Assembly (NCBI GenBank): GCA_023257035.1 | Contig: JALRDI010000070.1 | Location: 1 to 11,695 of the forward strand | Reading direction: 5' to 3' | DNA from: Ilumatobacteraceae bacterium | Lineage (GTDB): Bacteria > Actinomycetota > Acidimicrobiia > Acidimicrobiales > Ilumatobacteraceae | Length of the DNA: 11,695 nucleotides | Shown: positions 1 through 6,946 of the stretch, piece by piece | How the letters are laid out: each line of letters starts with the position of its first letter | Numbering within the stretch: the stretch's first letter is position 1 | The notes under the pieces: generated by a model | What the model saw: the letters and a program-made list of their open reading frames with translations, nothing else | Databases searched by the model: none | What the model was told of the DNA's origin: nothing | Position numbers and translations under genes: made by a program

Positions 1-1023
1 CTCGCCGACGAGCTCCGCCATGAAGCCGTTGGCGACACCGTCACCTGGGTGCACAACCGCAACATCAACTACACGAACGTCTGCACCTTCAAGTGTCGTT
101 TCTGCGGATTCTCAAAAGGCCCGATGTCGCTAAACCTCCGAGGCACGCCGTACCTCCTCACCTTGGATGACATCGCGGAACGTGCTCGCGAGGCCGAAGA
201 ATTAGGTGCGACCGAGGTAACCCTTCAAGGTGGGATTCACCCTGACTTCGACGGTGACTATTACATCGACGTCACCCATGCTGTTCGCAGTGCTGCACCG
301 TCAATTCATGTGCACGGATTTACTGCACTCGAAATCACAGAAGGCGCAAAACGCCTCGGCGAAGATCTCGTGACGTACCTCGGACGGCTCAAAGAAGCCG
401 GTCTTTCATCGCTTCCTGGAACCGCCGCCGAAATTCTCGATGACACCGTTCGCGCTGAACTCTGCCCCGACAAAATCACATCCGCCGAGTGGCTTGACTG
501 CCATGCCGCCGCCCACGAGGTTGGGCTTGGGTCGAATGTGACCATGATGTTCGGATCTATTGAGCACCCAAGGTCTTGGGCCAAGCACTTCATCGTGACC
601 CGAGATCTGCAAGCAATGACCGGTGGATTCACTGAATTTGTGGGTCTGCCATTCGTACACATGGCCTCACCGATCTATCTGCAACGCAAAGCTCGTCGCG
701 GACCGACATTCAGAGAAACGCTTCTTATCCACGCGATTGCCCGAATCGTCTACCGCGGCCTCATCGACAACATTCAGCTGTCATGGGTAAAACTTGGTGA
801 GCACGCAAGTCGTCAGTTGCTGCAAGCCGGCTGTAACGACCTCGGCGGCACTCTGATGGATGAAAACATCTCGAGGGCGGCAGGTGCTGCGCACGGCCAA
901 GGAATGACAGCTGAGAACTTCTCACACCTCATTGAGCCACTCGGACGGCGCCTCTCGCAGCGCACAACGTCGTACGGCCGAGCTGATCAGCCCAGCGCAC
1001 AAAGCAAAGAATCTGTGTCGTAG
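1..1023 (+). CDS. cofH: FO synthase CofH domain, 5' truncated by window edge
   Basis: This is the C-terminal 340 residues of the radical SAM enzyme that joins 5-amino-6-ribitylaminouracil to a tyrosine-derived 4-hydroxybenzyl unit. The step builds FO, the deazaflavin core of coenzyme F420, in the cytoplasm. The frame is open from base 1, so the GTG at 49 is not taken as the start: coding continues upstream in the family pattern (ADELRHEAVGDTVT). The cluster-binding CxxxCxxC is at residues 28, 32 and 35 of the visible part, after the typical NRNINYTNVC. Other family motifs are LQGGIHPD, GTAAEILDD, TMMFGS, GGFTEFVGLPFVH and NDLGGTLMDENISR. In many actinobacteria CofG and CofH are fused as FbiC; whether that holds here lies outside the window. 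The C-terminus is a short polar tail. hppA follows 87 bases later on the same strand with its own leader. The family call is very secure; standalone versus fused is open. Confidence 0.95.
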   Translation, partial: LADELRHEAVGDTVTWVHNRNINYTNVCTFKCRFCGFSKGPMSLNLRGTPYLLTLDDIAERAREAEELGATEVTLQGGIHPDFDGDYYIDVTHAVRSAAPSIHVHGFTALEITEGAKRLGEDLVTYLGRLKEAGLSSLPGTAAEILDDTVRAELCPDKITSAEWLDCHAAAHEVGLGSNVTMMFGSIEHPRSWAKHFIVTRDLQAMTGGFTEFVGLPFVHMASPIYLQRKARRGPTFRETLLIHAIARIVYRGLIDNIQLSWVKLGEHASRQLLQAGCNDLGGTLMDENISRAAGAAHGQGMTAENFSHLIEPLGRRLSQRTTSYGRADQPSAQSKESVS

Positions 1024-1110
1024 CGGCCGAAACCGCCTAACATCTGCTCGTTACATTTTGGTCGTCCGCTAGGAGGCGGCCAGCAAGGCCCTACAGGAGG
1101 CACTTTCACC
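1024..1110 (+). promoter_or_regulatory. hppA leader with strong Shine-Dalgarno
   Basis: This 87-base gap holds two AGGAGG tracts. The one at 1095-1100 lies 10 bases before the GTG at 1111 and decides that start over the ATG at 1117, which would be 16 bases away. The other, at 1071-1076, has no start codon at a usable distance, and its 3' part (AGGCGG, 1074-1079) can pair with CCGCCT at 1033-1038. A weak -10-like TACATT sits at 1052-1057 without a convincing -35. The ribosome site is clear; promoter and pairing are tentative. Confidence 0.5.
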
Positions 1111-3195
1111 GTGGATATGATCCCTTACCTCGCCGCGGCTTCGGCTATCGCCGCTTTGCTGCTGGCGGCGTATTACTACAAGGCCGTTGAGGCTGCACCT
1201 GCGGGTAACGACCGCATGGTGTTCTTGATGACCGAGATTCAAAAGGGCGCTCGCGCCTTCCTTCAGGCCGAATACAAGTGGGTCTCAATCTTTGTGGTTG
1301 TGCTCGCAATTCTTTTGGCCATCGTGATTGCCCCGCTTGCTGCGGTGTCATACGTTCTTGGCGCTGTGCTCTCAGCGACTGCGGGTTACGTCGGTATGAC
1401 CGTCGCAACGATGGCAAACGCCCGCACCACAGAAGCAGCTAAGTCAGGCCCGTCGAAGGCACTGCCTGTCGCATTCCGCGGCGGCGCCGTCATGGGCTTC
1501 TCAGTTGCAGGCCTTGCATTGCTCGGACTGATGTTCACGTACTTGCTGTTCGTCGTCTGGCTTGAAGTCGACAACGCCTTCAACATCGTGACCGCGTTCG
1601 GTCTTGGTGCATCATCTATCGCGCTCTTCAGCCGTGTTGGTGGCGGTATCTACACCAAGGCCGCTGACGTTGGCGCCGACCTCGTCGGCAAGGTTGAAGC
1701 AGGTATCCCTGAGGACGATCCTCGCAACCCTGCGACCATCGCCGACAACGTTGGTGACAACGTTGGTGACGTCGCTGGTATGGGAGCTGACCTCTTCGAG
1801 TCGTACGCAGGGTCGATCATTGCTCCGATCTCATTGACGGCATTCTCAGCCAACCTCATCGCAAGCGACAATGGCACCGACGGAATCGTTCAGCTTCTCG
1901 TCTTCCCGATGGCCATCGCATTTGTCGGAATGATCGCTTCGATCATTGGCTCGTTCTTCGTGAAGGGTGGCGACTCAACTGATAGCCACGCACTCAGCAA
2001 GGCGCTCCACATGGGAACGAACGTTGCAATGGGCCTCACGGTCATTGCGACGGTCATCATTGCGTACTACCTCTTCGGCGGAGACCTCTTCGACAAGCCA
2101 TGGGGCCTCGCAGTCTCAGTTATCGGCGGACTCGTAGTTGGTTGGGCACTTGGTAAGACTGCAGAGTTCTACACCTCAGACCAGTTCAACCCGGTGAAGA
2201 AGATTGCGAACCAGTCAGAGACCGGCCCAGCAACCACGGTGCTTGGCGGAATCAGCACCGGCATGGTGTCAGTTGCAGCTTCGGTTGCCCTCATTCTCAT
2301 CGGTGTCGGCGTTGCCTACTGGGGTGGAGAGCAGACGCTTGGTGCAGGTGGCGGTATCTACGGCATCGCAGTTGCCGCAATCGGCATGCTCGCAACCACT
2401 GGAGTGGTTGTCTCCGTTGACGCGTACGGCCCAATCGCCGACAACGCTGGCGGAATCGCCGAGATGGCTGAACTTGACCCTTCAGTTCGTAATGTGACCG
2501 ACGCTCTCGACAGCTTGGGTAACACCACGGCTGCTGTCGCAAAGGGCTTCGCCGTTGGTTCAGCTGCTCTGACCGCTCTTGCTCTCTTCAAGAGCTTCGA
2601 GTTCGCGATCATTGATGCGAACCCAGCGAAAGCTCTCAACCTCAACGTCGGAGAGGTCGATGTCTTCATCGGACTCTTCATCGGCGCAGGCCTCCCATTC
2701 CTCTTTGCAGCACTCACGATCGATGCCGTCGGCCGTGCAGCGCAGCAGATGATTGAGGAAGTGCGTCGTCAGTTCCGTGAGATCCCTGGTCTCCGTGAAG
2801 GCAAGGAAGGCGTCGTTCCCGACTCAGCTCGCTGTGTTGCAATTTCAACTGAGGCTTCGCTGAAGGAAATGATCATTCCTGGCGCACTCGCAGTCGTCGT
2901 GCCACTCATCACCGGGTTCATCTCAGTGAACGCTCTTGGCGGACTTCTCGCAGGTGCACTCGTCACCGGCTTTGCCCTCGCCATCTTCATGGCGAACGCC
3001 GGCGGAGCATGGGACAACGCCAAGAAGTACATCGAGGCCGGCAACCACGGCGGTAAGGGTTCTGACCCTCACAAGGCTGCTGTTGTCGGCGACACCGTTG
3101 GTGACCCATTCAAGGACACCTCAGGTCCTGCAATGAACATTTTGCTGAAGGTCATGACGATCGTCAGCCTGGTGTTTGCGGGCGCATTCGTCTGA
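1111..3195 (+). CDS. hppA: Membrane-bound ion-pumping pyrophosphatase (K+-dependent type by signature)
   Basis: This 694-residue integral membrane enzyme hydrolyses PPi from biosynthesis and uses the energy to move H+ or Na+ out of the cytoplasm. Length is normal for bacterial members. Substrate and Mg2+ sites are visible: DVGADLVGKVE at 186-196, DDPRNPATIADNVGDNVGD at 202-220 and GDTVGDPFKDT at 660-670. Hydrophobic helices fill the rest, starting with an N-terminal segment at about 4-22. In the marker GNTTAAVAK (470-478), Ala474 stands where K+-independent pumps have Lys. The gate pattern D227-L-F-E230 matches the glutamate position of K+-dependent pumps, not the +7 position of plant-type enzymes. 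The family knowledge therefore points to the K+-dependent branch, which contains both Na+ and H+ pumps, so the ion cannot be settled here. The GTG start is supported by AGGAGG 10 bases upstream. The gene is likely monocistronic, with a terminator 25 bases after the stop. Confidence 0.97.
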   Translation: MDMIPYLAAASAIAALLLAAYYYKAVEAAPAGNDRMVFLMTEIQKGARAFLQAEYKWVSIFVVVLAILLAIVIAPLAAVSYVLGAVLSATAGYVGMTVATMANARTTEAAKSGPSKALPVAFRGGAVMGFSVAGLALLGLMFTYLLFVVWLEVDNAFNIVTAFGLGASSIALFSRVGGGIYTKAADVGADLVGKVEAGIPEDDPRNPATIADNVGDNVGDVAGMGADLFESYAGSIIAPISLTAFSANLIASDNGTDGIVQLLVFPMAIAFVGMIASIIGSFFVKGGDSTDSHALSKALHMGTNVAMGLTVIATVIIAYYLFGGDLFDKPWGLAVSVIGGLVVGWALGKTAEFYTSDQFNPVKKIANQSETGPATTVLGGISTGMVSVAASVALILIGVGVAYWGGEQTLGAGGGIYGIAVAAIGMLATTGVVVSVDAYGPIADNAGGIAEMAELDPSVRNVTDALDSLGNTTAAVAKGFAVGSAALTALALFKSFEFAIIDANPAKALNLNVGEVDVFIGLFIGAGLPFLFAALTIDAVGRAAQQMIEEVRRQFREIPGLREGKEGVVPDSARCVAISTEASLKEMIIPGALAVVVPLITGFISVNALGGLLAGALVTGFALAIFMANAGGAWDNAKKYIEAGNHGGKGSDPHKAAVVGDTVGDPFKDTSGPAMNILLKVMTIVSLVFAGAFV

Positions 3196-3220
3196 TCCTG
3201 TTCAGACGTTAAGAACGTTC

Positions 3221-3260
3221 AGTGGCGGTGGGGCTTAGCTCCACCGCCACTTTCGTTTTC
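3221..3260 (+). terminator. Rho-independent terminator of hppA
   Basis: A 14-base-pair stem (3221-3234 with 3238-3251) has one G-T wobble and a 3-base loop TTA, and is followed by the T-rich tail TTTCGTTTT. It begins 25 bases after the hppA stop. It lies between convergent genes; on the minus strand the hairpin would form but lacks a good T tract on the far side, so it serves hppA best. Confidence 0.9.
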
Positions 3261-3287
3261 CGGAACCATCAGCGCATTGCGCGGGCT

Positions 3288-4112
3288 CTATGTCTCAGCA
3301 GCAACGAAATCAATGAGTTGCTCCACCGCCCCAACCAATGAAGACTCAAGGTCAGCAAATGACGACACCGAGTTTCGAAGCTTTGGCCAAAACCCCTCAA
3401 GGTTCACACCGATGGCATCACACAGCCCTTGCTTCCACGGGATGCCCTTAGGAACATCGGGCCACGACTCAAGCCCGATCGTTCGTGGCCGAATTCCTGC
3501 CCACACATCGACGAACGGGTGACCCGTGATGAGCACGTGATCATTGTTAACCGAATCCGCGATGCGTTGCTCTTTTGACCCATCAACCAGATGATCGAGA
3601 AGCACCCCGAGGCGACGGTCATGTGCTGGTTGAAATTCGTGAACTCGAAGAACAAGGTCATCAGCACCATGCATCGGCTCAACGACAATTCCCAACTCTC
3701 GGAGTTCGTCTCCCCACACATGTTCGAGGAGCTCCGCATCGTGTGTTCCCTCAACCCATATGCGATGAGGCTGGGCTACCCGAGCCCTTGAGGCGCCGCT
3801 CGACCTGTCGCCGATAAAACCGCCAGCAGCAGAGACTGTTTGAGTGAGTACTGGTGTTGCTTCGGGACGCTTGAGAGTGACGGGCTTTCCGTCAACGAGA
3901 AATCCGCCTGGCTTCCACGTGAAGTGCCGTAGTTGCTGCTTTCGGTCACGCAGAGTGACGCCCTCAAATGACCATCGAACCACGTCGCCCACAAATCCGC
4001 TCGAACGGTCTTCAATCACCATTCCTGCTTCAGCAATGATCGTTGGATAGGTAGGTCGACGGCGAGCAGCCTCGAATTCATCAAGGATGTCTCGGGGTCC
4101 TCCGGTAGCCAT
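3288..4112 (-). CDS. DUF3097 family protein
   Basis: This is a 274-residue soluble protein of a family known mainly from actinobacteria, with no established function. The N-terminal third (about 20-85) carries the family pattern AEAGMVIEDRSSGFVGDVVR and GFLVDGKPVTLKRP, which reads like a small beta-rich domain. The C-terminal part has RIWVEGTHDAELLEHVWG (117-134), LGVLLDHLVDGSKE (168-181), ITGHPFVDVWAGIRP (195-209) and WPDVPKGIPWK. The Glu in WVEGxxDAEL and the later Asp residues look like a TOPRIM nucleotidyl-transfer fold, but that is my inference. An in-frame TAA lies two codons before the ATG, so the start cannot be further upstream; an AAGGG directly abuts the ATG, too close for a normal ribosome site. 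It is divergent from the DUF4349 gene across 53 bases. The family call is secure; the biochemical role is unknown. Confidence 0.9.
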   Translation of the reverse strand: MATGGPRDILDEFEAARRRPTYPTIIAEAGMVIEDRSSGFVGDVVRWSFEGVTLRDRKQQLRHFTWKPGGFLVDGKPVTLKRPEATPVLTQTVSAAGGFIGDRSSGASRARVAQPHRIWVEGTHDAELLEHVWGDELRELGIVVEPMHGADDLVLRVHEFQPAHDRRLGVLLDHLVDGSKEQRIADSVNNDHVLITGHPFVDVWAGIRPRTIGLESWPDVPKGIPWKQGLCDAIGVNLEGFWPKLRNSVSSFADLESSLVGAVEQLIDFVAAET

Positions 4113-4165
4113 CCCTTAAGAGTGGCAGAGGGAACCTTTCTGTCGGTGGCATCGTCAAACACTTC

Positions 4166-5089
4166 ATGAAGAGGCATCAGCGTTCACGCAACTCACGTTT
4201 GCTCGCAATCATTTCTGCAGGTCTGTTCACCCTTGCTGCGTGCAGTTCAGGTGGTGATGACGCGATGGAGGCATCAGGTGCGTATTACGCCGACGCGGAA
4301 GAGGAAATGGCATACGAAGAAGCCGCCGCAGATTCTGCAGCGGCGATGGATGTCTACCAAAGCGACGATGGGGGTTCCTTGGAGAACGTTGTCGACACCT
4401 CTGTCGAGCAACGAGATCTCATCATTGAAATGGGAATTTCCATCGAATCTGATGACATCGCAGCCTCCGTTGGCGCAATTCGCTCGTTTGCGACCACGGC
4501 CGGCGGAGTGATCACGAGTAGCAATATTGGGTTACGTACCGACGACCAGGAAAATGGTTGGGCCACGATCGTCGTACGGGTGCCTCCTGAACGGCTTGAT
4601 TCGTTTCTGGTGAATCTGGATGATCCAGAACGCGTTGGCACCCTTACCTCGTCGAACACCTGGACACAGGACGTCACAGAGCAGTTGGTTGAGCTTGATG
4701 TTCGTATCGAGAATCAGCGTGAGTCTGTCGCTCGAATTCGCGAACTACTTGCAGAAGCAAACGACCTCTCCGATGTCGTCACACTCGAATACGAGCTCAG
4801 CCGCCGCCAAACCGACCTTGAAGTGCAACTTGCCCGGCAGGCGTCGCTTGAGGGCCGTGTCGCTCTCTCAACTGTCACGATCGACCTCTACTCCCCCGGC
4901 GAGGCACCTACGCCAGAGCCTGAGCGCACAATTCTCTCGGGCTTCACCGATGGCTGGAATTCATTCGTCGGCACCGCAAGCTCCCTCGGGTGGTTCGTTG
5001 CCGCTGCGAGCCCTTACCTAGGCGCCATCATCATTGTGTTGCTGGTGATCGGAACGATCAAGCGCCGTGGTCGGTCGACGGAAGGCTGA
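4166..5089 (+). CDS. DUF4349 domain lipoprotein
   Basis: A 307-residue exported, membrane-attached protein of unknown function. A basic start and hydrophobic stretch (about 11-24) lead to the lipobox LAAC with Cys26, the expected lipidation site. Residues 31-75 are acidic and low in complexity, probably a flexible spacer. The DUF4349 domain spans about 80-298: RDLIIEMGISIES, GGVITSSN, ATIVVRVPPERLDSFL, and a helical, probably coiled-coil section at about 170-228 with VTEQLVELDVRIENQRES and SDVVTLEYELSRRQTDLEVQLA. A second hydrophobic segment at about 274-298 ends in the basic tail KRRGRS, so the protein could be tethered at both ends. No Shine-Dalgarno precedes the ATG and no earlier start is in frame; the start codon sits inside the 10-base palindrome CTTCATGAAG (4162-4171). 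Its last 32 bases overlap the convergent gene. The family is sure; the function is not known. Confidence 0.92.
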   Translation: MKRHQRSRNSRLLAIISAGLFTLAACSSGGDDAMEASGAYYADAEEEMAYEEAAADSAAAMDVYQSDDGGSLENVVDTSVEQRDLIIEMGISIESDDIAASVGAIRSFATTAGGVITSSNIGLRTDDQENGWATIVVRVPPERLDSFLVNLDDPERVGTLTSSNTWTQDVTEQLVELDVRIENQRESVARIRELLAEANDLSDVVTLEYELSRRQTDLEVQLARQASLEGRVALSTVTIDLYSPGEAPTPEPERTILSGFTDGWNSFVGTASSLGWFVAAASPYLGAIIIVLLVIGTIKRRGRSTEG

Positions 5090-5732
5090 CCTCTACCCAG
5101 CCTTCAGCGGTGAGACCTAGGGCCATAAACGAATGTTCTGGCCCAGCAATAACTGCATCTACCTGCTGGGCTGATTGCCTCGGGAAGAGGCCGCCCGAGG
5201 GCTCACTACCGATGGGCCACCAACGGTGACAGCGCCAAGCCGACACCTCCTCAATCTCAATTGTTGGTCGCCCGAGCACCTCAACCACCCCATGCATCAC
5301 ACCAACTTGTTGGTATCCGGTTCCGGAGTCGAGAGATGCTGCACCTGCCGTGGCGTACCACTCGAGGTCTGACGCAACCGGCGTCGGAACTCCGAACCCC
5401 GTTCTGGCAATTTCTATTGGATCATCAACGGCTGCCGCCCGAGACTCGTTTGAAACTGTCCACTGCCGGTGAGGTGATTCACAAAGATGCTCCGCCCATA
5501 GCAACTCACCTTTCACGAGACCCAACGATGACCGCATCCGAACGTTCCAATCTGAGATGTGGAGTAATGGTTCTCCCGGCACCCGCCAAACCCACCAGTA
5601 GCCGAGTGTCCGTGAACGCTCATCAGCCCGATGCCCACATAGCCCAGCCACACCATCGGGGCGCCACCAACCGAACCACCACTCGTCAATACAGCCCTCA
5701 TGTGAGCCCTCATCGGCCGGTTCGATGTCCAC
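5058..5732 (-). CDS. Trp-rich conserved hypothetical protein
   Basis: A 224-residue protein that I cannot name. It is a real gene by composition: no signal peptide or membrane helix, a globular mix of charged and aromatic residues, and strongly patterned motifs such as DEWWFGWWRPDG (16-27), LGYWWVWRVPGEPLLHISDW (43-62), LWAEHLCESPHRQWTVSNES (78-97), FGVPTPVASDLEWYA (113-127) and GVMHGVVEVLGRPTIEIEEV (144-163). From memory it resembles uncharacterised actinobacterial proteins with a similar WWxPDG opening and a short HRWW segment near the C-terminus. The tryptophan-rich beta pattern could suit a small-molecule or lipid-binding fold, but that is a guess. The start is GTG without a Shine-Dalgarno; a TATTCT hexamer 7 bases upstream suggests a leaderless transcript. 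The 3' end overlaps the DUF4349 gene by 32 bases, tail to tail. Confidence 0.78.
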   Translation of the reverse strand: MDIEPADEGSHEGCIDEWWFGWWRPDGVAGLCGHRADERSRTLGYWWVWRVPGEPLLHISDWNVRMRSSLGLVKGELLWAEHLCESPHRQWTVSNESRAAAVDDPIEIARTGFGVPTPVASDLEWYATAGAASLDSGTGYQQVGVMHGVVEVLGRPTIEIEEVSAWRCHRWWPIGSEPSGGLFPRQSAQQVDAVIAGPEHSFMALGLTAEGWVEVSLPSTDHGA

Positions 5733-5739
5733 TCGCGGC

Positions 5740-5770
5740 AGAATAGGGTTCCTGTGAGTACCGATGACAA
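5740..5770 (-). promoter_or_regulatory. Putative leaderless promoter of the Trp-rich gene
   Basis: On the minus strand TTGTCA (5765-5770, five of six to TTGACA), a 19-base spacer and TATTCT (5740-5745) are followed 7 bases later by the GTG start. That is the spacing expected when transcription begins at the start codon. The -35 lies inside the coding start of the divergent SCP2 gene. The spacer is longer than ideal, so this is tentative. Confidence 0.3.
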
Positions 5771-6179
5771 CTACAACGATGAGATGATCGACTATCTCTC
5801 GCTCGCCTGGATACGTGAACTCAGTCGCGAAGTTCGTGAAAGTGATGAGTTAGCGGCTCTTGCAAACCGTCACTCGATCGGTGTTACCCAGGTCGTCGAA
5901 GATGGCCCTGATGGTGATGTCACCTATCACCTGCAGGTCGCTGATGGCTCCGCTGCCTTCGGAGCAGGGCCAGCTGACGCTGAGGACGTAAAAATGCAGC
6001 AAAGCTATGAGACAGCTGTCGCGGTCGCCACCGGTCAGCTCAATGCTCAAGAAGCGTTTGTCACCGGCAAGATCTTGCTGTTCGGAGATCGAGAAGCCCT
6101 GATGGGTGCTCAAGAGGTATTCGCTGCACTCGACACTGTCTTCAACTCTGTACGGGCACGCACTCGCTACAACATCTAG
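5754..6179 (+). CDS. SCP2 sterol-binding domain family protein
   Basis: A 141-residue cytoplasmic protein whose body matches the SCP2-like lipid-binding fold. Visible family features are the beta-strand pairs TYHLQVADGSAAFGAGPADA (57-76), the helix MQQSYETAVAVATGQLNAQE (81-100) and the hallmark AFVTGKILLFGD (101-112), equivalent to the usual A-F-x-x-G-K-I-x-x-x-G-D. Members bind hydrophobic ligands such as fatty acyl-CoA or sterols; bacterial single-domain forms mostly lack an assigned ligand. The start is GTG with AGGG five bases upstream (5745-5748), only 21 bases from the start of the divergent Trp-rich gene. The phosphorylase gene follows 21 bases after the stop, so the two are probably cotranscribed, though no shared pathway is evident. 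Confidence 0.85.
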   Translation: MSTDDNYNDEMIDYLSLAWIRELSREVRESDELAALANRHSIGVTQVVEDGPDGDVTYHLQVADGSAAFGAGPADAEDVKMQQSYETAVAVATGQLNAQEAFVTGKILLFGDREALMGAQEVFAALDTVFNSVRARTRYNI

Positions 6180-6200
6180 GTGCTCGCCTAGTCTCTGTGC

Positions 6201-6914
6201 ATGCCAATTCACTTGCGTGCAGAACCTGGGGACTACGCCGAGAACGTGCTGTGCCCCGGCGATCCACATCGATCAACTCACATTGCAGAGACCTTTTTTG
6301 ATCCCGGTTATCGCCTTGTCAACTCTGAGCGCGGAATGCTCGGGTACACCGGCACCTTCGAAGGTCAGCCAATCAGCGTGCAGACAACAGGCATGGGTTG
6401 CCCATCAGCAGGAATTGTGTTCGAAGAACTCGCTCAACTCGGTGCCCGACGCTTTGTCCGAGTGGGGACCTGCGGAGGACTTCTCGATGGAATGAAGATG
6501 GGCGACACTGTGATCGCGATGAGTGCAACCGCAGATGACACAACTCCGCTTCGCTACTCAGGGGTCAGCGGGTTCTCCCCTACTGCGACGTTTGGGCTCG
6601 TTCGCTCAGCTGCCGATCTTGCTGCAGCGGAGGGCAGCACAGTTCACGTTGGGCCGATCGTGACAAGCGGCCTGTTCTACGACCCAGACCCAACCGCGTT
6701 CGCCAAGTGGAAATCAACCGGTCATATCGGTGTTGAGATGGAGGCCGCAATGATGTACACCGTCGCTGCAACTCACGGCATTGAAGCCCTTGCGATGATG
6801 ACCGTCTCAGATGTGCTCGGCGCTGATGGCTCGACGGTCCGCATTTCGGACGAAGAACTCAGACGTGGCGTCGACACGATGATGCATATCGCATGCCGTG
6901 TGGCCGTGTCGTGA
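6201..6914 (+). CDS. deoD: Purine nucleoside phosphorylase, DeoD type
   Basis: A 237-residue cytoplasmic enzyme that splits purine (deoxy)nucleosides with phosphate into base and ribose-1-phosphate, for purine salvage. It lines up residue for residue with the E. coli hexameric enzyme: His4, Gly20 and Arg24 in CPGDPHR, Arg44 in ERGMLGYTG, Arg87 in RVGTCGG for phosphate, Phe159-Tyr160 beside the base, GVEMEAA with Glu179-Met180-Glu181 for the ribose, and Asp204 in TVSD, the general acid that marks purine over uridine specificity. Thr90 replaces the usual Ser90. The uracil-selecting Gln/Arg pair of uridine phosphorylases is not seen after LFY. No good Shine-Dalgarno precedes the ATG, so translation may depend on coupling to the SCP2 gene 21 bases upstream. 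The gene ends 32 bases before the convergent mdh, with no clear hairpin between them. Confidence 0.93.
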   Translation: MPIHLRAEPGDYAENVLCPGDPHRSTHIAETFFDPGYRLVNSERGMLGYTGTFEGQPISVQTTGMGCPSAGIVFEELAQLGARRFVRVGTCGGLLDGMKMGDTVIAMSATADDTTPLRYSGVSGFSPTATFGLVRSAADLAAAEGSTVHVGPIVTSGLFYDPDPTAFAKWKSTGHIGVEMEAAMMYTVAATHGIEALAMMTVSDVLGADGSTVRISDEELRRGVDTMMHIACRVAVS

Positions 6915-6946
6915 TGTTGATGTAGCCAGGCAAGCCGGCAACACAA

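Noticed and set aside
49..51. GTG as the start of the cofH gene
   Set aside because: The same frame is open from base 1 and encodes residues matching the family upstream of this codon, so the gene is cut by the window edge.
2358..2717. Minus-strand open frame inside hppA
   Set aside because: It lies wholly antisense to a conserved, motif-complete pyrophosphatase; its Ala/Ser/Pro-rich translation is typical of a shadow frame.
4153..4158. TTGACG on the minus strand as -35 of the DUF3097 gene
   Set aside because: No acceptable -10 hexamer lies 16-19 bases downstream, so the box is not supported as a promoter.
5261..5746. Open plus-strand frame of 161 codons opposite the Trp-rich gene
   Set aside because: Its translation is Pro/His/Arg/Thr rich without recognisable motifs and is fully antisense to the minus-strand frame, which has strongly patterned protein sequence.
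6915..6946. Possible terminator between the convergent phosphorylase and mdh genes
   Set aside because: Only a weak, interrupted GTTG/CAAC and GCC/GGC pairing is present, with no T tract on either strand.
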